Below, one piece after another: positions 34,601 to 44,551 of a stretch of DNA of 64,000 nt. This stretch comes from Impatiens glandulifera (taxonomy: Eukaryota > Streptophyta > Magnoliopsida > Ericales > Balsaminaceae), in assembly GCF_907164915.1 (NCBI RefSeq), contig NC_061867.1:43868242-43932241 (forward strand). Direction: 5' to 3'. The position numbers and the translations under genes were made by a program. Below the pieces are notes generated by a model, which worked only from the letters and a program-made list of their open reading frames with translations, was not told where the DNA came from and did no database searches. How positions within the stretch are numbered: position 1 is the first letter of the stretch; the number at the start of each line of letters is the position of its first letter.

Positions 34601-35215
34601 AATATAATATAAACAAATCGAATATAATATAAACAAATCGTTATAATGTAAACAAATCGTGAGTCGTGGGTTGGTCAGTGAACTTCGTCGAAGACAAGGT
34701 TGATAAGTTAATAGCAAATCATGTAGTTTCCTGGTTGATAAGTTATTAGCAAATCATGTAGTTTCCTGTTGTGATATTTTTGAGATTGTTGTTCTTGAGC
34801 AAGACAAATCCTTTTTTCTAATTTCACAATTTAAATTTAAAATTAAATATTTATAATATAAAGTTAATGGAATAAATTTAATTCAACAAAAATAAAGTTT
34901 TTAAATTAGATTAGTAGTGATTCTCATCTAATAATTTAAATTTAAATAAATTAAATTGTAAATCAAATATATAAAATTGAAATTTATAAATTGAATTAAA
35001 ATGAAATGAGAGCTTAAAGTGAGTTTTAAATGCTAATTAAATTGTAAATCAAATATATAAAATTGAAATTTATAAATTGAATTAAAATGAAATGAGAGCT
35101 TAAAGTGAGTTTTAAATGCTACATAAGTCATTTAGAATTTGTTGTGCATGTAAATAATCTCCCACAAAATTAATATTTATTAATTTTATTTATCCTATTT
35201 ATTTTCACAGATAAA

Positions 35216-35253
<38 letters not shown>

Positions 35254-35729
35254 CCTATTTATTTATTTATTTATTTATTTATTTTAGCATATAAAATAAA
35301 ATAACATATTTAATAATAAATTAAATTATTTAAAATTCAACATATTTATAAAACTACAAAAGTAATTTTATATTTTCAAATAAAAATTATTTTGTAGGTT
35401 CTAGTTTTTTTTTAAATATAAATTTGGGGAACAAAAATGAGTGTCTATAAAATGCCCTTTTGGACAAAATTTGAATGAAAATTTTGATTTTAGTAAAATG
35501 AATGTCCAACCTTGAGTAATAGGCAAATCATTTGAATCTCCCAAATTTATTATTTTTCTCGGATTTGTTTATTGAAAATAATCAAAAGATAGAGAGATAA
35601 AACTTGATGATGCCCATGTTCGCAACACTTCCATCCTAATGCTCGTATGACGTTTGTTGAAGAATTCGAAATGTAACGACTATCCATTTGGTTCATCTAG
35701 AAACTTGACAACTATTGGTTTTAACCAGA
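34601..35729. repeat. AT-rich DNA with several short tandem duplications
   Basis: Three units of about 20 bp (taatataaacaaatcg) at 34600-34660; two units of about 35 bp (agcaaatcatgtagtttcct) at 34700-34770; two units of 85 bp starting at 34951 and 35036 (attaaattgtaaatcaaat); (TA)n at 35219-35251; and ATTT repeats at 35257-35285. No gene. Confidence 0.7.
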
Positions 35730-36519
35730 CTAGGGCTTATTTTGTACACTTAAACTAAGAATTAAAAATGTTATGGTGTTTGACTTAACTTGTCTACTTT
35801 AGTTAAGAAACGAAAATCTTACGTTTGACTTAGTTTGTCCACTTAAACTAAGAACCCTGAGTTATAACTTAATATGTCCACTTAAACTAAGAAATATCTT
35901 TTAACTTGTCTACTTATGGTAAGTTATTCCCTGTTTAGCTTGTCCACTTAAGCTAAAAAACATTAAAATACTTGGCTTGTCCACTTAAGCTAAGAAACGA
36001 AATTATTGTATTTGACTTAATTTGTCCACTTAAACTAAGAACTCTGAAGTGTTTTTACTTTTAACCTGACTATTACTTCGTTTGTACACTTAAACTAAGA
36101 AATGTCTTTTAGCTTGTCCACTTAAGCTAAATTATTGTATATCTAGTTTGTTCACTTAAACTAAGAAACTTTAAATTACTTAGTTTGTCCACTTAAGTTG
36201 TGTTTAACTTAGTTTGTCCACTTAAGCTAAGTAATTTTTGTGTTTAACTTGTCCACTTAAGCTAAAATCTTGTGTTATGACTTAGTTTGTCCACTTAAAC
36301 TACATTATTTTGTATCCAGCTTGTTCATTTAAACTAATAAACTTTAAATTACTTAGTTTGTCCACTTAAGCTAAACATATTGTGTTTGACTTAGTTTGTC
36401 ACTTAAGTTAAGAATCTTTATGTTTAGCTTTTCCACTTAAGCTAAAATCTTTTGCGTTTAGCTTATCCACTTAAGCTAAAATATTCTACATTTGACTTAA
36501 CTTGTTTACTTAAGCTAAG
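35730..36519. repeat. CTTAG hairpin-repeat array, left part
   Basis: About 20 irregular units spaced roughly 25-45 bp. The unit consensus is CTTAGTTTGTCCACTTAA(A/G)CTAAG: an 8-bp imperfect palindrome (CTTAGTTT / AAACTAAG) around a loop GTCCACTT, joined by short variable linkers. Variants include gcttgtccacttaagctaa and gtacacttaaactaag. The array continues after gypsy B at 39972. It is noncoding. Confidence 0.85.
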
Positions 36520-36861
36520 TGATGCGGTGCGAGTCGAAGAGGCGTTTATGCGAAAGTTGCAGCATCCGAAAATATCTCGCAAGTGTCAGATTTCGACGAT
36601 TGCCTAGTGTTTTTCGGGCGGAAACGTTTAGGGGCTCAAAATTGCATTTTTATTAGTTTCGGGTGTTTTTTTGCAATTTATTAAAAGTTGTTTATTTCTT
36701 TTGCAAGCTAGGGTTTGAGTATTTAAAGAATCTTAAAACACTTTGTTAGGGAAAGATTATTAATCAGAAAACGAGGTTTCCTCAATATCTATCGACTTTC
36801 GGTATTCGTAAGAATCAACGAATCTTGATAAAGGTTCATCCTAGCCACGCACGCTGCATCA
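36520..36861 (+). repeat. Gypsy B 5' LTR
   Basis: 342 bp, TGATGCGGTGCG to CTGCATCA. Confidence 0.95.
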
Positions 36862-36863
36862 GT

Positions 36864-36872
36864 TGGTATCAG
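36864..36872 (+). other. Gypsy B primer binding site
   Basis: TGGTATCAG lies 2 bp inside the LTR. It is a methionine-tRNA-type site, as in gypsy A. Confidence 0.8.
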
Positions 36873-36892
36873 TTTCCAGTCGACCCTGAGGT

Positions 36893-39718
36893 ATGCCGCC
36901 CCGAAGACAGCCGCGCAACCCTACCCCTGGTGCTGATGATGGTGACCTTGCTGAGTTGCGACGTGAAAACGCTGAGTTTCGCCGTGATAACGACGATTTG
37001 AGGCGGCAGGTTGAATGGTTGACGCAACGGATGGATGCATCTATGCACATGCACCACCCTGAAGATGATGTTACGATGACAGATGAAAACCCCTTCGGTG
37101 GTCTTCGGAATCGATCCCCTGAACGCCCCAATCATCGCTGGGAGCAGGCTTTCAGGGTGGACATCCCTAAGTTCGATGGTAGTCTATCACCGGAAGAGTT
37201 TATTGATTGGCTTTCTCAGGTTGAAGAGATTCTGGATTTCAAGGAAGTTCCTGCAGATCGTCGTGTACCCCTTGTTACGATCCGCTTACATGGTCGTGCA
37301 CAAGCATGGTGGCAGCAGTTGAAACAGACGCGTGTTCGTCATGGTAAGGCAAAGCTCACGAATTGGGACAAATTCAGGAAGCATATTAGGGCTGCGTTTC
37401 TACCATATAATTACGAACGTAACCTGTACCAGCGGTTCCAGAATCTTCGTCAGGGTTCTCGTTCTGTGGATGACTATTCCACTGAGTTTTACACCTTTGT
37501 GGCTCGTGTTGACCTGTCTGAGTCCCCTCTCCAGTTGGTTTCTCGCTATATTGGTGGCCTTCGCCTCCAGTTGCAGGATATTTTGAATATGTTTGATCCC
37601 TTGACTGTTTCTGAGGCACATCAGCGTGCTTCACAGGCTGAGAAACAGCTAGCCAGGCGCGGTTTGGGTAGCTTTGGAAAACAGGTTGTCCCCACTAGTG
37701 GCATTGGTTCTTCTTCCCAGCCGGCCCATCCCACCCCAGCCCCCCTCGCAGCACTACAGCCCCCCCCGCAGGGACGTCCCGGTGGCTTGCGTTGTTTCAA
37801 TTGTGGTGAAGTTGGCCATCGCCAAGCAGAGTGTCGCAACCCAAAGTCCACCAATCGTGGTCTTTTTACTGAGGTGGATGATCCTGACTCTGCTCTTCCT
37901 TCAGATTCAGCCCCAGTGTATGATGTTTATGATGATGAGGCAGCGGAGGAGTATGTTTCTGGTGATGTTGGCCCCCTTTTGGTGATTCGTCGATCATGTT
38001 TAACCCCTCGTGCTCCTGACAACGATTGGTTACGCAATAATCTGTTCCATTCCACTTGTACCATCGGTGGCAAAGTTTGCACCTTCATCATTGATGCTGG
38101 GAGTTGTGAGAATGTGATTTCTGAGGTTGCAGTTTCGAAGCTGGGTCTGTCCACTGAACCTCACCCCAAGCCTTATCGCCTGTCCTGGCTGAGTCAAGGT
38201 ACGGATGTTACAGTTTCGAAGCGCGTACTTGTTAATTTTTCCATTGGTTCCCATTATCGTGATGCTGTATATTGTGATGTGGTTCCTATGGATGCTTGTC
38301 ACCTTTTACTTGGTCGCCCTTGGCAGTTTGATCATTCCGTTATACATGATGGGCGTGCTAATACCTACACGTTCTTATTTCATGGTACCAAGATTGTGTT
38401 GATGCCAAATCAGCCCAAGAAGGGTGCTGCCCCCACTCATCATGCGTCCCCCCCTACCACCTTGTTGTCTCGGGGTCCTTTTCAGACCGCCATGGTCGAA
38501 TCGGGCATGGTGTTTGCTCTATTTTGTTCGCTGATTACCTGTGGTGCTAGTTCTGAGGTGCCTATTCCAGTGCAGCCGCTGTTACAGGAGTTTGCAGATG
38601 TTTTTCCTGAGAATCTGCCTTGTGCCTTGCCTCCTTTGCGTGATATCCAGCATCACATTGACTTGGTTCCAGGTGCTGCCCTACCCAACCGTCCTCATTA
38701 CCGCATGAGTCCCAAAGAACATGAAGAGTTGTGTAGACAGGTGGAGGACTTGCTGGCTAAGGGACACATTCGAGAGAGCCTTAGTCCCTGTGCTGTCCCG
38801 GCCCTTCTTACCCCAAAAAAGGATGGGTCTTGGCGTATGTGCATTGATAGTCGTGCTATCAACAAGATTACAGTGCGTTATCGGTTTCCTATTCCCCGGT
38901 TGGATGACTTGTTGGATCAGTTGGGTGGTGCTTCTGTGTTTAGCAAACTGGATCTCAAGAGTGGATACCATCAGATTCGTATTCGCATGGGTGATGAGTG
39001 GAAGACTGCCTTTAAGACTCGTGAGGGCTTATATGAGTGGCTGGTTATGCCGTGTGGTCTGTCGAATGCTCCTAGCACCTTTATGTGTATGATGAACCAG
39101 GCTCTTCGCCCTTTCATTGGGAAGTTTGCTCACAATCATGCTGTTAATCGCTCCACTGGTTTCAGTCCTTTCCATGTGATTTACGGGCTGTCTCCGCGTG
39201 CTCCTCTTGATTTGTTAGCGCTGCCCAGCAAGGTGCGTCCTCATTCCACTGCTGCGGATTTTGTTGGTCAGTTGGCTCAGGTTCATCAGACCACTCATGA
39301 CCGCTTGGTTGCTGCTACTGCCAAGTACAAGGAGAAGGCTGATTCGAGAAGGCGTGCTGTTGATTTTGAAGTTGGTGACTTTGTGTGGGCTATTCTGACT
39401 AAGGATCGTTTTCCAGCTCATGAATATAGCAAGCTTGCTGCTAAGAAGATTGGTCCTGTTGAGATTGTGGAGAAGATCAACCCCAATGCTTATCGTTTAC
39501 GCCTTCCCAGCCATGTGCGTACCTTTGATGTGTTCAATGTGAAGCATCTTGTTCCTTTTGTGGGTGAGTCTTCTGATGAGGATGATGCGGTTCCAGATTC
39601 GAGGACGAATCTTTTCTACCCTGGGGGGAATGATGCGGTGCGAGTCGAAGAGGCGTTTATGCGAAAGTTGCAGCATCCGAAAATATCTCGCAAGTGTCAG
39701 ATTTCGACGATTGCCTAG
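36893..39718 (+). CDS. Gypsy B Gag-protease-partial RT fused to integrase C-terminus (941 aa)
   Basis: The start ATG follows the PBS region (MPPRRQPRNP). Order: coiled-coil-like N-terminus, Gag core, CCHC knuckle CFNCGEVGHRQAEC at about residues 301-314, aspartic protease with IIDAGSCENVIS (active Asp about 401), then RT from about 580 ([18 protein letters not shown]) through [13 protein letters not shown] to ALRPFIGKF. At about residue 744 it jumps to the integrase C-terminal part (AHNHAVNRSTGFSPF). The YFDD box, RNase H and the integrase catalytic core are missing. The frame stays open through the polypurine tract, and residues about 913-941 are encoded by the LTR. Gag and protease could be functional, but RT and integrase cannot be. 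Confidence 0.9.
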   Translation: MPPRRQPRNPTPGADDGDLAELRRENAEFRRDNDDLRRQVEWLTQRMDASMHMHHPEDDVTMTDENPFGGLRNRSPERPNHRWEQAFRVDIPKFDGSLSPEEFIDWLSQVEEILDFKEVPADRRVPLVTIRLHGRAQAWWQQLKQTRVRHGKAKLTNWDKFRKHIRAAFLPYNYERNLYQRFQNLRQGSRSVDDYSTEFYTFVARVDLSESPLQLVSRYIGGLRLQLQDILNMFDPLTVSEAHQRASQAEKQLARRGLGSFGKQVVPTSGIGSSSQPAHPTPAPLAALQPPPQGRPGGLRCFNCGEVGHRQAECRNPKSTNRGLFTEVDDPDSALPSDSAPVYDVYDDEAAEEYVSGDVGPLLVIRRSCLTPRAPDNDWLRNNLFHSTCTIGGKVCTFIIDAGSCENVISEVAVSKLGLSTEPHPKPYRLSWLSQGTDVTVSKRVLVNFSIGSHYRDAVYCDVVPMDACHLLLGRPWQFDHSVIHDGRANTYTFLFHGTKIVLMPNQPKKGAAPTHHASPPTTLLSRGPFQTAMVESGMVFALFCSLITCGASSEVPIPVQPLLQEFADVFPENLPCALPPLRDIQHHIDLVPGAALPNRPHYRMSPKEHEELCRQVEDLLAKGHIRESLSPCAVPALLTPKKDGSWRMCIDSRAINKITVRYRFPIPRLDDLLDQLGGASVFSKLDLKSGYHQIRIRMGDEWKTAFKTREGLYEWLVMPCGLSNAPSTFMCMMNQALRPFIGKFAHNHAVNRSTGFSPFHVIYGLSPRAPLDLLALPSKVRPHSTAADFVGQLAQVHQTTHDRLVAATAKYKEKADSRRRAVDFEVGDFVWAILTKDRFPAHEYSKLAAKKIGPVEIVEKINPNAYRLRLPSHVRTFDVFNVKHLVPFVGESSDEDDAVPDSRTNLFYPGGNDAVRVEEAFMRKLQHPKISRKCQISTIA
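39617..39630 (+). other. Gypsy B polypurine tract
   Basis: ACCCTGGGGGGAA directly precedes the 3' LTR at 39631. The same tract is in gypsy A. It is also part of the coding frame (PGGN). Confidence 0.85.
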
Positions 39719-39971
39719 TGTTTTTCGGGCGGAAACGTTTAGGGGCTCAAAATTGCATTTTTATTAGTTTCGGGTGTTTTTTGCAATTTATTAAAAGTTG
39801 TTTATTTCTTTTGCAAGCTAGGGTTTGAGTATTTAAAGAATCTTAAAACACTTTGTTAGGGAAAGATTATTAATCAGAAAACGAGGTTTCCTCAATATCT
39901 ATCGACTTTCGGTATTCGTAAGAATCAACGAATCTTGATAAAGGTTCATCCTAGCCACGCACGCTGCATCA
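39631..39971 (+). repeat. Gypsy B 3' LTR
   Basis: 341 bp. Contains the stop codon of the long frame at 39716-39718. Confidence 0.95.
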
Positions 39972-40055
39972 CTAAGAAACATAAATCTTTGTCATTCAAA
40001 ATAGCTTGTTCACTTAACCTAAGGTTTAGCTTTTCCACTTAAGCTAAGTAACTAA
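39972..40055. repeat. CTTAG hairpin-repeat array, right remainder
   Basis: Two to three units (agcttgttcacttaaccta, ttttccacttaagctaag) continue the array interrupted by gypsy B. Confidence 0.8.
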
Positions 40056-42220
40056 AAACATTTCTATTTTTATTTTAATAAAAATGCCCCAAACAAAAAA
40101 TGTTTCCGTATTTTCTTTTCACATGTCTAGTCAACCACACTTGAGAAACAAAATGTAGACCTTTTCAACATTCTAGATATTTGAGTGCCTCTACGTTCTC
40201 ATATTTTGGTGACGTTAAATCAAAACATCTTCAAGAACCAATTCAGTACATTGTCTCTTTGACTATTCAAAATGAGACCAATCGTAAGTGCATTTCTTCG
40301 ACACAAAGTTTATCAATTACGAATTCAAACTCTAGTACTAACGATATCGTCGATTTTCCTTGAACATCAATATATAAAGTTCACGTCAAGCTTAATCTTT
40401 CGACCACGTACCATGAGATTATATCTCGTTTCTCTTTAGGAAGTTATGTGCTTCAAACTCTAAGCCTTAAAATGTATTTCTTAAGACATACTCGAGGTAT
40501 ATCGGATAGAATCGATACACTCTTGTTCTTGCTTTTAGAAAATCTGATAAAAGTCTAGGTGAATAAGAAGTGGTGATTTCAATATCTCAACCATTATGAG
40601 TGTCTTTTTCACTATTTATTTTCCTATGACTAGGGTATATCTGATAGAATCGATATAATTTTTTTTTTTGCATTTAGCAATCCGGACAAAAGTCTAGGTT
40701 GAACAACAAGTGATGATTTCAATATCTCAACAAACACAATCTTGTTTAATATAAGTTCTTGTATTCTCATATTTTTTAGAGACCTTGAGTTCTTACGCAT
40801 AACCTCCTTTAGAGATGAAACGCCTTTGTTGGTAACAATGGTTTAGAGTTTGGCATTTTAACTTTTCCACGAGTTTTTCCAACAAGGTTTTAGACGCCTC
40901 GTAAGACTTTCGAGCGATTTCAATCGGATAGTACTCTATTCAAATTTCAAGAGTTATTTTGGCTCCTTTTGAGACAATCAAGGAAACAGTTGACATTTCC
41001 TTATCTTTACTTGTTTTCTAAATCATTATTTCACTTTTCGTATTAATTTCTTTATTCATAATTCGTTTAGAGGGATCAAAAAGTCAACAATTGTCTTAAT
41101 GTGATCATAATCAATTGCGTGAAAGAATTTGATCGTTTTCAATGCCCCTAATTTCGATGTTGGGTTTTCACGTTTGACCTGGTCAATGTTAGTTTTTTTA
41201 CATAAGCTAAAAGTTCATCATTTTAACCATTATTTTTATTTTAATAAAAATTCCCCTGGTGTTGAAATAGAGTTTTGTGTTTTTATGAAAAAGTTTAGGA
41301 TCGGGCTCATACAAGCTACCTACGTATCCCATAGTTAGGGGAATTCAGGTCCAACGCAGTTCATTGTAAAAGAAATGATTTTTTTAGAGACCGAACCTCG
41401 TGGGAGGTTACTTACGTACTCTCATAATATGAGAAAATCATGCCCGATGTAGTTCATTTCTTGTGAAGAACCAAAGAATAAGATTTCGTGAATGGACTTC
41501 ATCACGCATGCTTTAGACGAAGTATCTTTTGAGCATGTCGACGTTGAAGAGTGCTGAGAGTTCTTCTCCGTCCAAGGTGGGGACTCCTTGCTTGTGATGA
41601 TTGTTGACCATGTTTAGGAAAAATATGTTGTCTTGATGAGCATCTTATCCTTGGGTTTGGCGTGCTTGCCCAACTCTTGTTTTGAATAGACTTTTTTGTA
41701 GCTTCCCAACCGTCCATGAACGCCATGCATTCTCTTTCTCTTTTTTGTCACAAGCTTTTTAGTCTAAGGGGTTCTATTGTCGGATAATTTTCGATTTCTA
41801 CTGTGAAGTCCTCAAATTGTTGCCCCGATTGTATTAGCGTATCACGGGGATTAGAAGAAATGACTCATTGAACCTTCTTAGTGGGTTAGTCATTGCGAAT
41901 GATGATGAATATGAATATGCGTGAGTTGAAGAGAACAGAGTGAATTTGAACCTTTATCAAATAAAAACAAGCAACGCGTTGCTCGTATGCACATAAACCC
42001 TAGTATGCAATAGACGCTCATTCCTAGAACTAGTTATGTGAAGAAAAGATGTGAGTATCAAAGAAATTAAATTGATTTTCCTATGCCTGTGGATAAGACG
42101 CAAACAGCCGCAAACATGCACCCATCATCCTTTCATTACAATGTTGTTCATGTATCTTCATAAAGAGATTTACATTATAAGTATATAGAAATCTAGTCTA
42201 AGCCTTCGAATCTTTAAATC
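40056..42220 (+). other. Noncoding, retroelement-like sequence
   Basis: No intact frame. Two similar blocks at about 40490-40590 and 40610-40720 (gtatatcggatagaatcgata, aaaagtctaggt) show a duplication of about 130 bp. The stretch at 41290-41470 (agctacctacgtatccca, ttacttacgtactctcataa) carries a phrase I associate with untranslated regions of large plant gypsy (Tat/Ogre-type) elements. That association is from memory and untested. Confidence 0.45.
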
Positions 42221-42223
42221 TTC

Positions 42224-42375
42224 TCGTCTTTCTTGATCATCTTTGTGTCTTACGCTTCTCTCTTGATCGTCTTTACGTCTCACACGTTTTTCTTGATCGT
42301 CTTTGCATCTCACACATCTTTCTTGATCATCTTTCCGTCTCACACGTCTTTCTTGATCATGCTTACGCCTATAAT
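42224..42375. repeat. 30-bp tandem repeat, about five units
   Basis: The unit is about cgtctttcttgatcatcttt followed by gcgtctcaca. On the minus strand the period keeps one frame open and reads as a 10-residue KDDQER repeat within a 76-codon frame (42170-42400). No domain is recognised, so I treat it as a minisatellite. Confidence 0.75.
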
Positions 42376-42899
42376 CGTGAGTAGTAAAACACAAAGACAA
42401 GAACTAGCTAGATTATATTTTTTCTTTTAATTTCTAGATTTTTTTTTTTATTTTTCTCTTTTAAGATTTTCTAGAATTTTCCAAAATTGGACTTAGCCTT
42501 TCTTAACTTCTCTTCTTTTCTAAAATTTTCTAAGTTTAGACTTAATCTTTTCTTAAAGTTTGACTTAGTCTCTTTTTCTATAATCTTCTAACGTTGAACT
42601 TAATCTTTTCCACTTTTCACATTTTCTGAATTCCATGTGGATAATCCTAGAACGTAATCAATAGATGTATATGCTTCGTCCAACGACGTATACCTTATAC
42701 TATCTTCACATCGGAGCCCCGTAGCTCATGCACATTAAGAAAACAAAATTATGGGTCTTTAATACCCATGTAAGTGTAAAATATATTTTTCTAAAATTTA
42801 ATGGCCAAAATATTATTTTTAAGTTAAGCATCAAAAGTCCCCAACAGAGTCGACAAAAAACTGTACGCGTTTACAAACATCCGCCCCGAAATAAACGTT
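42376..42899. other. Noncoding AT-rich linker
   Basis: Repeated small phrases ttttctaaaattttctaa and gacttaatcttttc. No gene seen. Confidence 0.4.
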
Positions 42900-43550
42900 T
42901 TTTCGACTTTTAAGAAATAAATATAAAATATAAATATCTCATCGAAAATTTTGAAATAAAATTTAATTAAATATGGGAATTGTTAAAAAAATCAGTTTGC
43001 GACTAAAGAGTTGCTACCTAAATTTTCTTATAAAATTAGGAAAAATAAATTATTGCCATGTAAAACAACATCGCCTTTGAATTTATTTTTTTTAAAGGTT
43101 CTGTGCTTGATTACACATGAAAAAAATTTTGACGCTATGTCTCACATGCCCGTTAAAAAAACAGTCTCTACTTCTAATATTTTGGCCATTTTTAGAAAAT
43201 ATTTTATTGTTTATTCGTCAATTCTTATTCGATTTAAAATATTAATATTAATATTAAATCTAAAGGTAATACTCATTAAATATAATAACAAATAATAATA
43301 ATTATTATTATTCACAAATAAATAAATAAATTTGGAAAATAAAGAGAATTAAAATTTATTATATTCATAAATTAATTTTATGATAATAAATAAATCAACC
43401 CACTTTTTTTTGAGTTTTATAATTTGGCACAAAAATTAAAATAAAAATTTTAAAAAATTAAATCAAAAAATTTATTTTTATAAAATATATTATGTTTATT
43501 TTTATTGAATTTTTATAAAATATTCCAAAGTCATTTAAATGAAATAAATA
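42900..43550 (+). repeat. Direct repeat D, right copy
   Basis: Partner of 33970-34600, with moderate divergence. It ends about 0.1 kb before the ESP1-like leader exon. No TG...CA ends were found, so I do not call these LTRs. Confidence 0.8.
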
Positions 43551-43639
43551 AGAAAATAGATAGTATGAAATGTCTTTGAGTTCAAGGGTTTTTATAAACA
43601 TCTTGTACAAGTTTGAGGGCAGATACGATATTTCTTCCT

Positions 43640-44551
43640 TTCTCAGAGCTTTCTCTTTAAAACTTACCTTCCCTCGTGCTGTTATTTCGTCGCTTTAAAT
43701 CTCGGCCCTTTGCCCTCTGCACTTTCACTCTTTCGCGATTCTCTCTTGAGTTTTCAATTCCTCAATCGAAAGTGAAGTGGAATTCTACAGCTTCACCAAG
43801 AAGGTAAGTTCTAAGTCTTACCAGATTTCGTATGACACACCTAGATTTCACATATCGTATTGATAATTGTCAAAAAAAGACTTTTGTCGATTTCTTGTAT
43901 GAATCTTTTAGTGGGTTTTTATAGCTTCAATGCATAGGTTCTACGGTGTGATCTATAATGAATGTTTGTTATCTTTGATTTGGTTCTGAGATACGGTGGC
44001 TGCACACCAACTGTTTGATAGAATGCTTGGACAACGAAATATTTTAATTTATGTTATTTGGTGGAGGTTTCAAGTTGATATGAGATTAATCAATTTGGGT
44101 TCTTGGCAATCTGAAGATATTGGCTTTTATGATTGATTAGGCTGTTGTTAAGAATTGTAATATTTATTAATGATTCTGGTTTTAAAATTATGAAAGCTGT
44201 CATAGTGATAGTTCTAAGACCAATAGGTGTTTGCTTTCTTTGATGGGTTTCCATTATTATGTTAAGGTGTAGGTTTGGGATTTTTGTTCTTGATTTTTTT
44301 GGCTGGTTAAAGTAAGACATACCTTTGTTTCTTTACTGGATTTGAGATGTATCATGTTCCTACGCTAACATTTTCTATAGTTTGCAATTTTGTTTCATCT
44401 TGAAAATAATTTAAATTAGTTATAATAAGGTTACATAATTTAGCTAAATTTTTCCAGAGGGAACTTTTGTCTGAACAGAACTTGCAATATTGACGACAGG
44501 TTTCTCATCCACCTTTCTACTTGCTTTAGGTTCCTTGGGAAAAGTGTGGCA
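43640..44551 (+). other. ESP1-like gene 5' leader exon and leader intron
   Basis: A pyrimidine-rich leader ends ttcaccaagaag|gtaagt at about 43803. The next exon starts at 44530 after ttgctttag, 22 bases before the ATG. The transcription start is estimated only. Confidence 0.65.

Larger units (their letters stand above)
36520..39971 (+). mobile_element. Gypsy B: very young, internally deleted Ty3/gypsy element
   Basis: LTRs of 342 and 341 bp differ in my reading only by one T in a T run (near 36667 and 39777). The target duplication CTAAG lies at 36515-36519 and 39972-39976. Compared with gypsy A it retains the protease but lacks a stretch equal to 13513-15083 of A (rest of RT, RNase H, most of integrase), joined at a shared AGTTTG (39123-39128). 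One open frame of 941 codons spans the whole interior. It is nested within the CTTAG array. Confidence 0.96.

Noticed and set aside
36520..39971. Chromodomain at the integrase C-terminus
   Set aside because: No chromodomain-like aromatic cage or fold-typical phrase after FNVKHLVPF; only a short basic LTR-coded tail.
35730..40055. CRISPR-like appearance of the CTTAG array (repeat plus variable spacer)
   Set aside because: Plant nuclear context, degenerate repeats, short irregular linkers and no cas genes.
33970..43550. Calling direct repeat D a pair of LTRs
   Set aside because: No TG...CA ends, PBS or target duplication at the boundaries.
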